Source: JAYGED01 sp046582565 (GTDB lineage: Bacteria > Pseudomonadota > Alphaproteobacteria > JAAXGF01). Taken from it: a stretch of 5,166 nucleotides of DNA. The translations under genes and the position numbers were made by a program. The notes under the pieces were generated by a model, which worked only from the letters and a program-made list of their open reading frames with translations, ran no database searches and was not told the origin of the DNA. Positions 1 to 5,166 of the stretch are shown here, in pieces; positions within the stretch are counted from its first letter, which is position 1; every line of letters starts with the position of its first letter. The DNA lies in NCBI GenBank assembly GCA_046582565.1, contig JAYGED010000249.1, positions 1-5,166 on the forward strand, written 5' to 3'.

Positions 1-110
1 CCAAGTTCAATCCGGCCTCCGACTACGCGCGCTCCAAGCCGGTCGATTACTCCAAGATGGCTGCGGTTCAGGACGGTTTCAGCGAGCGTTACCTGAACGA
101 GGTCCGGTAA
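1..110 (+). CDS. C-terminal end of probable ABC transporter solute-binding protein (partial)
   Basis: Only the last 35 codons are present; the frame is open from base 3 to the TAA at 108-110. The visible residues are polar and aromatic with no membrane segment (DYAR, DYSKM, then GFSERYLNEVR at the very end), which fits the C-terminal helix of a periplasmic binding protein. The fragment is too short to identify by itself. The call rests mainly on position: it lies directly upstream, on the same strand, of two permeases and an ATPase that otherwise lack a binding protein, and it is separated from them by a terminator, a common arrangement that lets the binding protein be made in excess. It could instead be another periplasmic or soluble protein that happens to lie here. 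Confidence 0.6.
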   Translation, partial: KFNPASDYARSKPVDYSKMAAVQDGFSERYLNEVR

Positions 111-132
111 CTTTCCAGTCTTTACCGAGAGG

Positions 133-164
133 GAGGCGGCCCCAAGCGGCCGCCTCGCTTTTTC
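133..164 (+). terminator. Rho-independent terminator between binding protein and permease genes
   Basis: A perfect 9-bp GC-rich stem, GAGGCGGCC (133-141) with GGCCGCCTC (148-156), closes a 6-base loop (CCAAGC) and is followed by GCTTTTTC with five T in a row at 159-163. It begins 22 bases after the upstream stop codon. Because the permease genes follow 54 bases later with no obvious strong promoter, it probably acts as a partial terminator: the binding protein message ends here and a fraction reads through. Confidence 0.88.
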
Positions 165-217
165 TCGTCTAGGCGCGATATATTGGCGCACTCGATTGGT
201 GCAACCGCGAAGGTCCC

Positions 218-1039
218 ATGGAACGTCACGAATACCCTTACTTGGCCGTGCTGGGCCTGCCGGTGCTGGTGGTGTTCTCGGCCTGTTTCCTCCTGCCCAT
301 GGCGCGGCTCGTGCTGGTCGCGGGGACCGGGCCCGAAGGGGTCAGCGCCTATATCGCTATTTTGACCACGCCGCGCTATTTCGAGAGCCTGACCGCGACC
401 ATCGTGCTCTCTACCTTGGTTACCCTGGCGACACTTTCCATTTCGACGGTCGCGGGGTTGTTTCTGGAGCGGAACAGGTTCGCGGGACGCGGCGTCCTGG
501 TCTCGATGCTGACCTTTCCGCTGGCCTTTCCCGGGGTGGTCGTCGGCTTCATGGTCATCATGTTGGCCGGGCGGCAAGGGCTGATCGGCGAAATCAGCAA
601 GTTCCTGACCGGGGACAAGCTGGTTTTCGCTTATTCCATGGCCGGCCTGTTCATGGGCTATGTTTATTTCTCCATTCCGCGCGTCATTCTGACCGTGATG
701 GCGGCCGCGGAGAAATTGGACCCCGCGCTGGAGGAGGCGGCCCGCTCGCTGGGTGCGTCTCAGTGGCGGGTCGTGCGCGACGTCATCTTGCCGGGACTCA
801 ACCCCGCCCTGATCGCCTCCGGCGCGATCTGCTTCGCCACCGCCATGGGCGCGTTCGGTACCGCCTTCACGCTTGCGACCAACATCGACGTTCTTCCCAT
901 GACCATCTATACCGAGTTCACCCTGCGCGCGAACATCGCCATGGCATCGGCGCTCAGCATTATCCTTGGACTGATCACCTGGGTAGCCCTGAACGCGGCG
1001 CGCTCGTTCGCCGGTTCCAGCGTAGCGGCGGCGGGCTAG
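218..1039 (+). CDS. ABC transporter inner-membrane permease 1 (binding-protein-dependent, MetI-like)
   Basis: This 273-aa protein forms half of the membrane channel of an importer. Hydrophobic segments lie near residues 8-34, 57-83, 93-117, 136-161, 196-221 and 238-262, so six membrane spans are likely. The cytoplasmic EAA loop that docks on the ATPase is clear at about 172-192 (EEAARSLGASQWRVVRDVILP, with the conserved A and G). The chosen ATG at 218 has GAAGG at 209-213, and the first span starts right after a short polar N-terminus. An out-of-phase frame at 196-1647 crosses both permeases and is a shadow. The gene is 3 bases from permease 2, so the two are co-transcribed and presumably form a heterodimer. 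The family includes PotB, UgpA and FbpB-type permeases; the substrate cannot be told from this chain. Confidence 0.93.
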   Translation: MERHEYPYLAVLGLPVLVVFSACFLLPMARLVLVAGTGPEGVSAYIAILTTPRYFESLTATIVLSTLVTLATLSISTVAGLFLERNRFAGRGVLVSMLTFPLAFPGVVVGFMVIMLAGRQGLIGEISKFLTGDKLVFAYSMAGLFMGYVYFSIPRVILTVMAAAEKLDPALEEAARSLGASQWRVVRDVILPGLNPALIASGAICFATAMGAFGTAFTLATNIDVLPMTIYTEFTLRANIAMASALSIILGLITWVALNAARSFAGSSVAAAG

Positions 1040-1042
1040 GCG

Positions 1043-1909
1043 ATGAGGCGGACCAGGACCTTTTATTTCCAGCTGGTTTTCACATTGCTGGTCTGTGCCT
1101 TCCTTATCGTGCCGGTAATCATGTCGATCATGGCCGGCGTGACTGTCAATTATTTCTACGGAATCAAGTCAGGGGTAACCCTGAAGTGGGTTTTCGAGGT
1201 CTGGGACCTCTATTCCGAAACCATTTTTCTCTCCCTGCTCATTGCACTGGCCTGTCTCGCCTGCACGATCGTCCTCGGCGTACCGGCGGCCTACGTTCTG
1301 TCCAGGAAACAAGGACGCGTTGCGCGGATGATCGAGGAACTCCTGACCCTGCCGCTGGCCATACCGGGGCTCGCCATCGCGCTGGCCCTGCTCATTTCCT
1401 ACGGCGGTTTCCGGGAGTTCCGGATGAGCTGGACATTCATCCTGGTGGGGCATGTCCTTTACACGCTGCCGTTCATGCTCAGGGCGGTCCTGGCGGTGCT
1501 CTCCTCGGCCGATTTCCGGACCCTCGAGGAGGGTGCGGCCAGCCTGGGGGCGAATTTCTGGCAACGCTTTTTCGGTATCGTGATCCCCAATTGCCGATCC
1601 GGAATCCTCGCCGGTTCGCTCATGGTCGTGACCCTGTCGATGGGTGAATTCAATCTGACCTGGATGCTGCATACGCCGTTGACCAAGACCCTGCCGGTCG
1701 GACTCGCCGACGCTTACGCATCGATGCGCCTCGAAATCGGCAGCGCCTATACGGTGGTCTTCCTGATCATGATCATCCCGCTTCTCTTGGCCCTACAGCT
1801 ATTCGGAAGGCCGCCCAAGCTCCGCGCCGCGGTGGAGGAAGACGCGGGGAAAAGACGGATCGCCGGCGGGTCGCATGGCCCGGCATATCCTCGGGGGGCT
1901 GATCGATGA
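1043..1909 (+). CDS. ABC transporter inner-membrane permease 2 (binding-protein-dependent, MetI-like)
   Basis: This 288-aa protein is the second channel subunit. Spans are visible near residues 9-32, 60-86, 102-120, 130-154, 186-205 and 236-254. The EAA loop is at about 162-182 (EEGAASLGANFWQRFFGIVIP), again with the AxxxG core that contacts the ATPase. The N-terminus is basic (MRRTR) and leads straight into the first span, supporting the ATG at 1043; GGCGG and GGCGGG tracts a few bases upstream, inside the end of permease 1, can serve as ribosome binding site. The C-terminal tail, about 30 residues after the last span, is unusually charged and Gly/Arg-rich and encodes the translation signal of the next gene. 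Its stop overlaps the ATPase start by 4 bases (ATGA), so translation is probably coupled. It corresponds to PotC/UgpE-type subunits. Confidence 0.93.
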   Translation: MRRTRTFYFQLVFTLLVCAFLIVPVIMSIMAGVTVNYFYGIKSGVTLKWVFEVWDLYSETIFLSLLIALACLACTIVLGVPAAYVLSRKQGRVARMIEELLTLPLAIPGLAIALALLISYGGFREFRMSWTFILVGHVLYTLPFMLRAVLAVLSSADFRTLEEGAASLGANFWQRFFGIVIPNCRSGILAGSLMVVTLSMGEFNLTWMLHTPLTKTLPVGLADAYASMRLEIGSAYTVVFLIMIIPLLLALQLFGRPPKLRAAVEEDAGKRRIAGGSHGPAYPRGADR

Positions 1910-2952
1910 CGCGCGCAGAGGGGACCGCGGTGCGCCTGATCGACTGTGCGAAGTCCTTTCCGGACGGGACCCGCGCGCTCGAGCCGCTCAGCCTCGAAGT
2001 CGAGGGCGGCGAGACGATCGTATTCCTGGGGCCTTCCGGCTGCGGCAAGACCACGACGCTCAGGATCATCGCTGGGCTGGAAAGCCCCGATGCCAGCGGC
2101 CGCGTCCTGTTCGATGACGAGGAGGTGACCAACCAGCCGATCGAGACGCGCAATGTGGGCATGGTGTTCCAGTCCTACGCGCTGTTTCCGAACATGAACG
2201 TCGAGCACAACGTCGGCTACGGCCTGAGGGTCCGAAAAACGCCCGCGGCGGAGCTCACCTCCCGGGTCGGAGAAATGCTCGACATGATGGACATAAGTGA
2301 GTTGAAGGACCGTAGGATCGAGCAGTTGTCCGGCGGTCAGCGCCAGCGGGTGGCGCTCGCCCGTGCCATCGCTGTCCGGCCGCGCATCCTCCTGCTCGAC
2401 GAGCCGCTAACCGCGCTGGATGCCATTCTGCGTGAGCGGCTGCGGGTCGAGATCGACGCTCTGCTGCGTGGTCTCGGGATCACGACGGTCTACGTGACCC
2501 ACGATCAGTCCGAAGCCATGGCACTCGGCGACCGTATCGTGGTGATGAGCCACGGCCGCGTCACCCAGATCGGCACGCCGCGCGAAATTTACTACCATCC
2601 GGCGAACCGTTTCGTCGCCGACTTCATCGGCACCATGAACCGGATCACGGGCACGGCGCGGGATGGCGTTCTGACCACCCGTGCCGGAAAGATTCCCTGG
2701 GAAGGCGGCGACAGGGGCGAGATCGAGGTCCTGTTCCGTCCGGAAAACGCTTCGATCGCCGAGTTGGACCGGGCCCAACTGCGCGGGCGCATCAGCGCCT
2801 CGTTTTTCCTGGGCGACCGCACGCGTATTCTGGTCGATGGGATCGGCGACGAGCCGCTGGTCATCGAAACGTCGCTGCGGCGCGAATACCGCGTGGGGGA
2901 GGAAATCGGGTTGGTGATCGAACCGAATTCGCTCCTGACGTTGAAGGATTGA
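1906..2952 (+). CDS. ABC transporter ATP-binding protein (PotA/UgpC/FbpC-like, with C-terminal TOBE-type domain)
   Basis: This 348-aa cytoplasmic ATPase powers the two permeases. All nucleotide-binding motifs are intact: Walker A GPSGCGKTT at 42-50, Q-loop glutamine at 89 (VFQSYALFPNM), signature LSGGQRQRVALARA from 141, Walker B ILLLDE at 161-166, D-loop LTALD just after it, and the H-loop histidine at 199 (VYVTHDQSEAM). After the conserved PREIYYHPANRFVADFIG stretch near 225-242 comes a roughly 100-residue C-terminal region with the RPEN element seen in the MalK/UgpC/PotA (CUT1/MOI-like) subfamily, where it forms an OB-like regulatory domain. The start at 1906 lies in the ATGA overlap with permease 2 and has a run of six G at 1893-1898 as ribosome binding site. 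A GTG eight codons in is a less likely alternative. The substrate is not determined by this subunit. Confidence 0.96.
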   Translation: MTRAEGTAVRLIDCAKSFPDGTRALEPLSLEVEGGETIVFLGPSGCGKTTTLRIIAGLESPDASGRVLFDDEEVTNQPIETRNVGMVFQSYALFPNMNVEHNVGYGLRVRKTPAAELTSRVGEMLDMMDISELKDRRIEQLSGGQRQRVALARAIAVRPRILLLDEPLTALDAILRERLRVEIDALLRGLGITTVYVTHDQSEAMALGDRIVVMSHGRVTQIGTPREIYYHPANRFVADFIGTMNRITGTARDGVLTTRAGKIPWEGGDRGEIEVLFRPENASIAELDRAQLRGRISASFFLGDRTRILVDGIGDEPLVIETSLRREYRVGEEIGLVIEPNSLLTLKD

Positions 2953-3019
2953 GCGGTCTCGCCATATCACAAGGATGGTTCAGTGGCTTGCTCCACATAG
3001 GAAAGATCATGAGGACGGG

Positions 3020-3841
3020 ATGCTGATAGCCCAGATCACCGATACGCACATCAAGGCCGACGGGCGGCTTGCCTACGGCAGGGTCGATAGCGCCGAGAAG
3101 CTCGCGCGCTGCGTCGTGCACCTGAACCGGCTGTCCAGGCGACCCGATATCGTCCTCATTACCGGGGACCTCGTGGACGCGGGCCGGCCGGAGGAATACG
3201 CCACCTTGCGCCGCCTCATCGATCCCTTGGAAATGCCGATCTACGTGATTCCCGGCAATCACGACGAACGCCGGGCTTTCCGGGAGGCCTTTGCCGACCA
3301 CAGCTATCTGCCCTCGGACGGTGAGTTTCTTCATTATACCCTGGAGGATTACCCGATCCGGCTGATCGGTCTGGACACCACCATTCCTGGGCAACCGGGG
3401 GGCAATATCTGCGCCGAGCGCCTAGCCTGGCTGGACGCGCGGCTCGCGGAAGACAGGGAACGGCCGGTGGTAATCTTCATGCACCACCCGCCGTTCCTGA
3501 CCGGGTTGCGTAACATGGACGCACAAAACTGCGCCAACGGTGATGCGCTCGGCGCACTGATCGAGCGTCATCCCCAGGTAGTTCGCGTACTCTGCGGTCA
3601 CGTTCATCGGCCGATCCACCTCCACTGGCATGGTGTGACCGCGAGCATCGCGCCGAGCCCGTCGCATTCGGTCGCCTATGATTTGCGGGAGGACGCTTCG
3701 CACGACTTCATTCTCGAACCGCCGGCCTGCGAGGTTCACTACTGGCGCGAGGATACGGGGCTGATCAGCCACCTGATCTTCATCGGCGACTACCAAGGGC
3801 CTTATCCCTTCTGCGGCGACGACGGCATGTACATCGATTGA
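3020..3841 (+). CDS. GpdQ-like binuclear metallophosphoesterase (probable glycerophosphodiesterase / cyclic-nucleotide phosphodiesterase family)
   Basis: This 273-aa calcineurin-like phosphoesterase hydrolyses phosphodiester (possibly monoester) bonds with a two-metal centre. Counting from the ATG at 3020, the motifs are DTH (D8, H10), GDLVD (D50), GNHD (N80, H81), MHH (H156), GHVH (H194, H196) and H216. From memory, GpdQ of Enterobacter (274 aa) has D8, H10, D50, N80, H81, H156, H195, H197 and H217, an almost exact match in spacing and length. The frame is open to an ATG at 2975, but 3020 is preferred: it has GAGG at 3011-3014, it starts at the first beta strand (MLIAQITDTH), and it restores the family length. 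There is no signal peptide, so the enzyme should be cytoplasmic. It follows the ATPase by 67 bases without a terminator, so it probably belongs to the transporter operon and acts on imported substrate. A CpdA-like cAMP phosphodiesterase is the main alternative; the physiological substrate is inferred. Confidence 0.9.
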   Translation: MLIAQITDTHIKADGRLAYGRVDSAEKLARCVVHLNRLSRRPDIVLITGDLVDAGRPEEYATLRRLIDPLEMPIYVIPGNHDERRAFREAFADHSYLPSDGEFLHYTLEDYPIRLIGLDTTIPGQPGGNICAERLAWLDARLAEDRERPVVIFMHHPPFLTGLRNMDAQNCANGDALGALIERHPQVVRVLCGHVHRPIHLHWHGVTASIAPSPSHSVAYDLREDASHDFILEPPACEVHYWREDTGLISHLIFIGDYQGPYPFCGDDGMYID

Positions 3842-3861
3842 TCGCCGCGGCCGCGGCGATC
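3840..3861. repeat. 22-bp perfect GC-rich palindrome at the operon end
   Basis: Positions 3840-3861 read the same on both strands; the core is CCGCGGCCGCGG. It starts inside the TGA stop of the phosphodiesterase gene. As RNA it would fold into a 9-bp stem (GATCGCCGC with GCGGCGATC) and a GGCC tetraloop. No T-run follows, so it is not a classical intrinsic terminator; it may protect the 3' end of the message, assist Rho-type termination, or bind a dimeric protein. Confidence 0.7.
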
Positions 3862-3889
3862 CCAGCGAACATGATGATGTCCGCGTCGC

Positions 3890-3974
3890 GCAGTGTCAGA
3901 GTGGCGTCAACTTGCGGCCTGAGATCTACCGATTATGGGGTTGTGCTGACCGGTTCGCTTTCCTCTGACACTGC
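3890..3974. repeat. 85-bp segment bounded by perfect 12-bp inverted repeats (MITE-like or operator pair)
   Basis: GCAGTGTCAGAG at 3890-3901 is matched by its exact reverse complement CTCTGACACTGC at 3963-3974, leaving 61 bases between. Pairing stops sharply at both ends. The size and the TGTCAG-type ends resemble a very small non-autonomous insertion element, but I see no convincing target-site duplication and no coding content inside. The same motif core, GTCAGAG, recurs once more at 4004-4010. A protein-binding repeat or a long-range hairpin is equally possible. Confidence 0.5.
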
Positions 3975-3997
3975 CGATTGCCGCCCTCGCCAGGGAC

Positions 3998-4387
3998 ATG
4001 ACAGTCAGAGGGTTTCCCATCAAGCGCAGTTCAATCGACAACGCCCGCCGGCAGGACGTCCGCCCTGCGGCATTTACCACCTTGACCGACACGGAAGCCG
4101 CCTTCCTTCGCTGGGCTCTCGACCGCTGGCCCGCCGCCGACTTTATGCCCCTTGCCGTCTCGGGCTTCGCCGCCGCGAAGACCATTGAGCTGGAGCAAGG
4201 CGAAGCGCGAAAACGCCGTGTGGAGGATATCTCGGCCGTGAAGATAGGTGGGTGCCCGGGGGCGTCTAATACATCCTCCGGGCAACCCCCTTATAGCCGC
4301 AGAGATGCATTACGAGCGATGCTCCGGGGCGATCCTTCGGCACCAGATAACCTGCTGAAAGAACTAGTTAAAGCAAATGCGTCTTAA
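3998..4387 (+). CDS. Hypothetical protein, 129 aa, unrecognised
   Basis: I do not recognise this protein. It is the longest frame between the operon and the next gene. Residues about 27-84 look like real protein: a Leu/Ala/Trp-rich helical stretch (TDTEAAFLRWALDRWPAADFM), a hydrophobic patch (PLAVSGFAAAKTIEL) and a charged helix (EQGEARKRRVEDIS), with GC-rich third positions. The second half, from about residue 85, has weaker codon bias, with codons such as TTA, CTA, ATA and AGA, and includes an inverted repeat at 4253-4284; it then ends in a plausible amphipathic helix (DNLLKELVKANAS). The ATG at 3998 has only a poorly spaced AGGGA (3992-3996), so a later start is possible. No membrane span or signal peptide is present. 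It could be a degraded or recombined gene. Confidence 0.5.
   Translation: MTVRGFPIKRSSIDNARRQDVRPAAFTTLTDTEAAFLRWALDRWPAADFMPLAVSGFAAAKTIELEQGEARKRRVEDISAVKIGGCPGASNTSSGQPPYSRRDALRAMLRGDPSAPDNLLKELVKANAS
4253..4284. repeat. 10-bp inverted repeat (hairpin) inside the 129-aa frame
   Basis: TGCCCGGGGG (4253-4262) pairs with CCTCCGGGCA (4275-4284), with one G-U pair and a 12-base loop. It coincides with the point where codon use in the surrounding frame weakens. No T-run follows. It may be a chance structure, or the trace of an old junction or terminator. Confidence 0.45.
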
Positions 4388-4419
4388 CAACAGTTGTATC
4401 CAACAGCGGTCCTACCCGT

Positions 4420-4441
4420 ACGGACGATTGGTACCGTCCGT
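4420..4441. repeat. 7-bp inverted repeat in the gap before the 112-aa gene
   Basis: ACGGACG (4420-4426) and CGTCCGT (4435-4441) flank the 8-base ATTGGTAC. It lies in the 139-base gap between the two small hypothetical genes, about 85 bases upstream of the TTG start of the second. No T-run follows, so it is more likely an operator-like or structural element than an intrinsic terminator. Evidence is limited to the symmetry. Confidence 0.4.
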
Positions 4442-4495
4442 GGTCGAGGCACCCGGCGCCAGCGCCCTCACTCAGTGCCGAAAGGGATAGACCTG

Positions 4496-4540
4496 ATGAC
4501 AATGCTTACTAGAAGGAATTTTCAAATTGACCAGCGATGA
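4496..4540 (+). CDS. Possible 14-codon leader peptide overlapping the 112-aa gene start
   Basis: ATG at 4496 opens a 14-residue frame (MTMLTRRNFQIDQR) ending at TGA 4538-4540. It has a well-placed AAAGGGA at 4481-4487, 8 bases upstream. The frame overlaps the first 14 bases of the TTG-started gene at 4527 in a different phase. Translation of this short frame would carry ribosomes across the downstream ribosome binding site, which could couple or modulate its translation. A chance short ORF cannot be excluded. Confidence 0.25.
   Translation: MTMLTRRNFQIDQR
4511..4517 (+). promoter_or_regulatory. Ribosome binding site deciding a TTG start
   Basis: AGAAGGA lies 9 bases before the TTG at 4527. 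In that frame a TGA at 4497-4499 closes the reading upstream, and no ATG or GTG occurs between it and the TTG, so this site is the main support for the rare start codon. Confidence 0.6.
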
Positions 4541-4865
4541 TTATCTAACCCTGCTCCGCCAAGCCCTCACCGCCCCCCACGGCATCGCTCTCAGGCTTGG
4601 CAATTTCGACAAGGCTGAGCGAGCGCGAGGCAAGCTTTATCGTCTCAGGCGTACGCTCCACCGCAGCGGCGACCAAACCTTCGACGGACTTAGCTTCTTC
4701 AAGGACACAGGGGGGGATCTCTGGATCGTCCGTCGAGATAAGCTGCCTCGTCGAATTCGAGATGACGGACTTCAACTTGATAGCAGGGAATTAACGCACG
4801 AAGAGCTGCCGGACCATTTTGGTTACAGAAACTATTCGTTCAGCGTGAGCAAGCCGAAAAGGTAA
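4527..4865 (+). CDS. Hypothetical protein, 112 aa, TTG start, unrecognised
   Basis: I do not recognise this family. The protein is small and basic. It has a helical N-terminal part (DYLTLLRQALTAPHGIALRL), a Lys/Arg-rich helix at about 28-46 (KAERARGKLYRLRRTLHR), then a likely beta hairpin around 52-70 (FDGLSFF followed by GDLWIVRR) and a polar, aromatic C-terminus ending KPKR. The basic helix could contact nucleic acid, but no named DNA-binding fold is evident. The start is TTG with AGAAGGA upstream. The composition is less GC-rich than the transporter operon, and it lies between repeats and an IS3-type element, which suggests horizontally acquired DNA. Competing frames over the same bases (+ 4597-4794, - 4545-4775) lack a good ribosome binding site or protein-like composition. 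Confidence 0.6.
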   Translation: MTSDDYLTLLRQALTAPHGIALRLGNFDKAERARGKLYRLRRTLHRSGDQTFDGLSFFKDTGGDLWIVRRDKLPRRIRDDGLQLDSRELTHEELPDHFGYRNYSFSVSKPKR

Positions 4866-4912
4866 CTTTTGTTTTTATTTCCAAAGGGTGCAGGAAGTTT
4901 GCCGCCCTTCTT

Positions 4913-4945
4913 CCACACAGCACGGGGGTAGCCCGATCAGTGTGG
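4913..4945. repeat. Weak inverted repeat downstream of the 112-aa gene
   Basis: CCACAC (4913-4918) and GTGTGG (4940-4945) enclose a loop that itself contains GGG and CCC blocks. The stretch ATTTCTTTTG follows within about 15 bases. It could be a poor terminator for the 112-aa gene. The 4866-5082 interval otherwise shows no gene; a T-rich stretch directly follows the stop codon at 4866-4880. Confidence 0.3.
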
Positions 4946-5026
4946 GGGATGAATTTCTTTTGATATTCTGTGCGGGCGGATAGCCGTCTCGGGAGGTTTG
5001 TCGGACTTTTTGGAGGGGCCTACCCC

Positions 5027-5166
5027 TGGTCTTCCCCCCATGAGTTGGTCCATCCCTATAGTTAGTAGAGGAGGATCAAGACATGGGAATCAAACGACAT
5101 AAGCCGGAACAGATCGTCACCAAGCTACGGCAGGTTGAAGTGCTTGTCGGCCAAGGGGTGGCGCGG
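5027..5166 (+). mobile_element. Left part of an IS3-family insertion sequence (cut by window edge)
   Basis: The element is recognised from the transposase OrfA start at 5083. The left end is estimated: IS3-family elements begin with TG, and a TGGTCTTCCCCCC tract at 5027-5039 lies about 55 bases before the OrfA start, the usual distance for a terminal inverted repeat. The other end is outside the window, so neither the inverted repeat nor the target duplication can be confirmed. Confidence 0.55.
5083..5166 (+). CDS. IS3-family transposase OrfA, N-terminal 28 residues (partial)
   Basis: The ATG at 5083 follows a strong AGAGGAGGA ribosome binding site (5067-5075). The 28 visible residues, starting MGIKRHKPEQIVTKLRQVEV, match the typical opening of IS3-family OrfA proteins (IS407/IS51-like types). 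These begin with a basic patch and the xPEQIV/IxKLRxxE helix of a helix-turn-helix domain that binds the element ends. In this family OrfA is normally followed by OrfB (DDE integrase domain), joined by a programmed -1 frameshift. That region is outside the window, so it is unknown whether the element is intact. Confidence 0.85.
   Translation, partial: MGIKRHKPEQIVTKLRQVEVLVGQGVAR

Noticed and set aside
165..217. TATATT near 179-184 as a -10 promoter element for the permease genes
   Set aside because: No matching -35 element at suitable spacing; the upstream position falls in the terminator stem.
196..1647. 483-aa + strand frame spanning both permeases
   Set aside because: It is the out-of-phase reading of two clear permease genes; the product is Arg/Gly/His-rich without membrane segments or any family motif.
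1169..2208. Long minus-strand frames under permease 2 and the ATPase
   Set aside because: Composition is typical of antisense shadows in GC-rich genes, with no ribosome binding site or motif, and they oppose well-supported genes.
2975..3019. Upstream ATG extending the phosphodiesterase by 15 residues
   Set aside because: It has no properly spaced ribosome binding site, and the extra residues do not fit the family, which starts at the first beta strand. The ATG at 3020 gives the usual length.
3907..4185. 92-aa minus-strand frame
   Set aside because: Low-complexity Ala/Arg/Ser composition and no upstream ribosome binding site; antisense to the 129-aa frame.
3838..4188. 116-aa + strand frame beginning inside the operon stop
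   Set aside because: It runs through the palindrome and the inverted-repeat segment, has an Ala-then-Arg/Ser-rich composition, and conflicts with the better frame at 3998-4387.
4388..4526. Possible small RNA or riboswitch in the gap before the 112-aa gene
   Set aside because: Only short hairpins are seen, with no known aptamer core and no terminator-antiterminator pair.

Overview
The window looks like chromosome from a GC-rich proteobacterium, most likely an alphaproteobacterium. This is inferred from the high GC at third codon positions in the operon, the gene order (a binding-protein-dependent importer linked to a GpdQ-type phosphodiesterase), and the kind of IS3-family OrfA at the right edge. 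No rRNA, tRNA or marker gene is present to fix the taxon.

Left part (1-3861): one transport and hydrolysis operon, all on the + strand. It starts with the last 35 codons of what is probably the periplasmic solute-binding protein, followed by a strong hairpin plus T-run terminator. Two inner-membrane permeases (218-1039 and 1043-1909) and an ATPase (1906-2952) follow with almost no spacing, then a metal-dependent phosphodiesterase (3020-3841). Together these make a complete importer of the PotABCD/UgpABCE/iron-spermidine-putrescine type plus a cytoplasmic enzyme that could split an imported phosphodiester. The metal ligands of the last gene fall almost residue for residue where GpdQ glycerophosphodiesterase has them. 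My best reading is therefore uptake of an intact phosphodiester, such as a glycerophospho-alcohol, for phosphorus or carbon. The substrate itself is inference. A 22-bp perfect palindrome overlaps the last stop codon and probably marks the operon's end.

Right part (3862-5166): accessory-looking DNA with lower coding density. It holds a roughly 85-bp stretch bounded by perfect 12-bp inverted repeats (MITE-like or an operator pair), two small unrecognised genes (129 and 112 aa) with codon use unlike the operon, several short hairpins, and the start of an IS3-family transposase OrfA cut by the window edge. The second small gene uses a TTG start and is preceded and overlapped by a 14-codon reading frame with its own good ribosome binding site.

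I found no CRISPR array, tRNA, rRNA, known riboswitch or defence system. The most useful leads are the transporter and GpdQ pairing and the mosaic 3.86-5.17 kb region.
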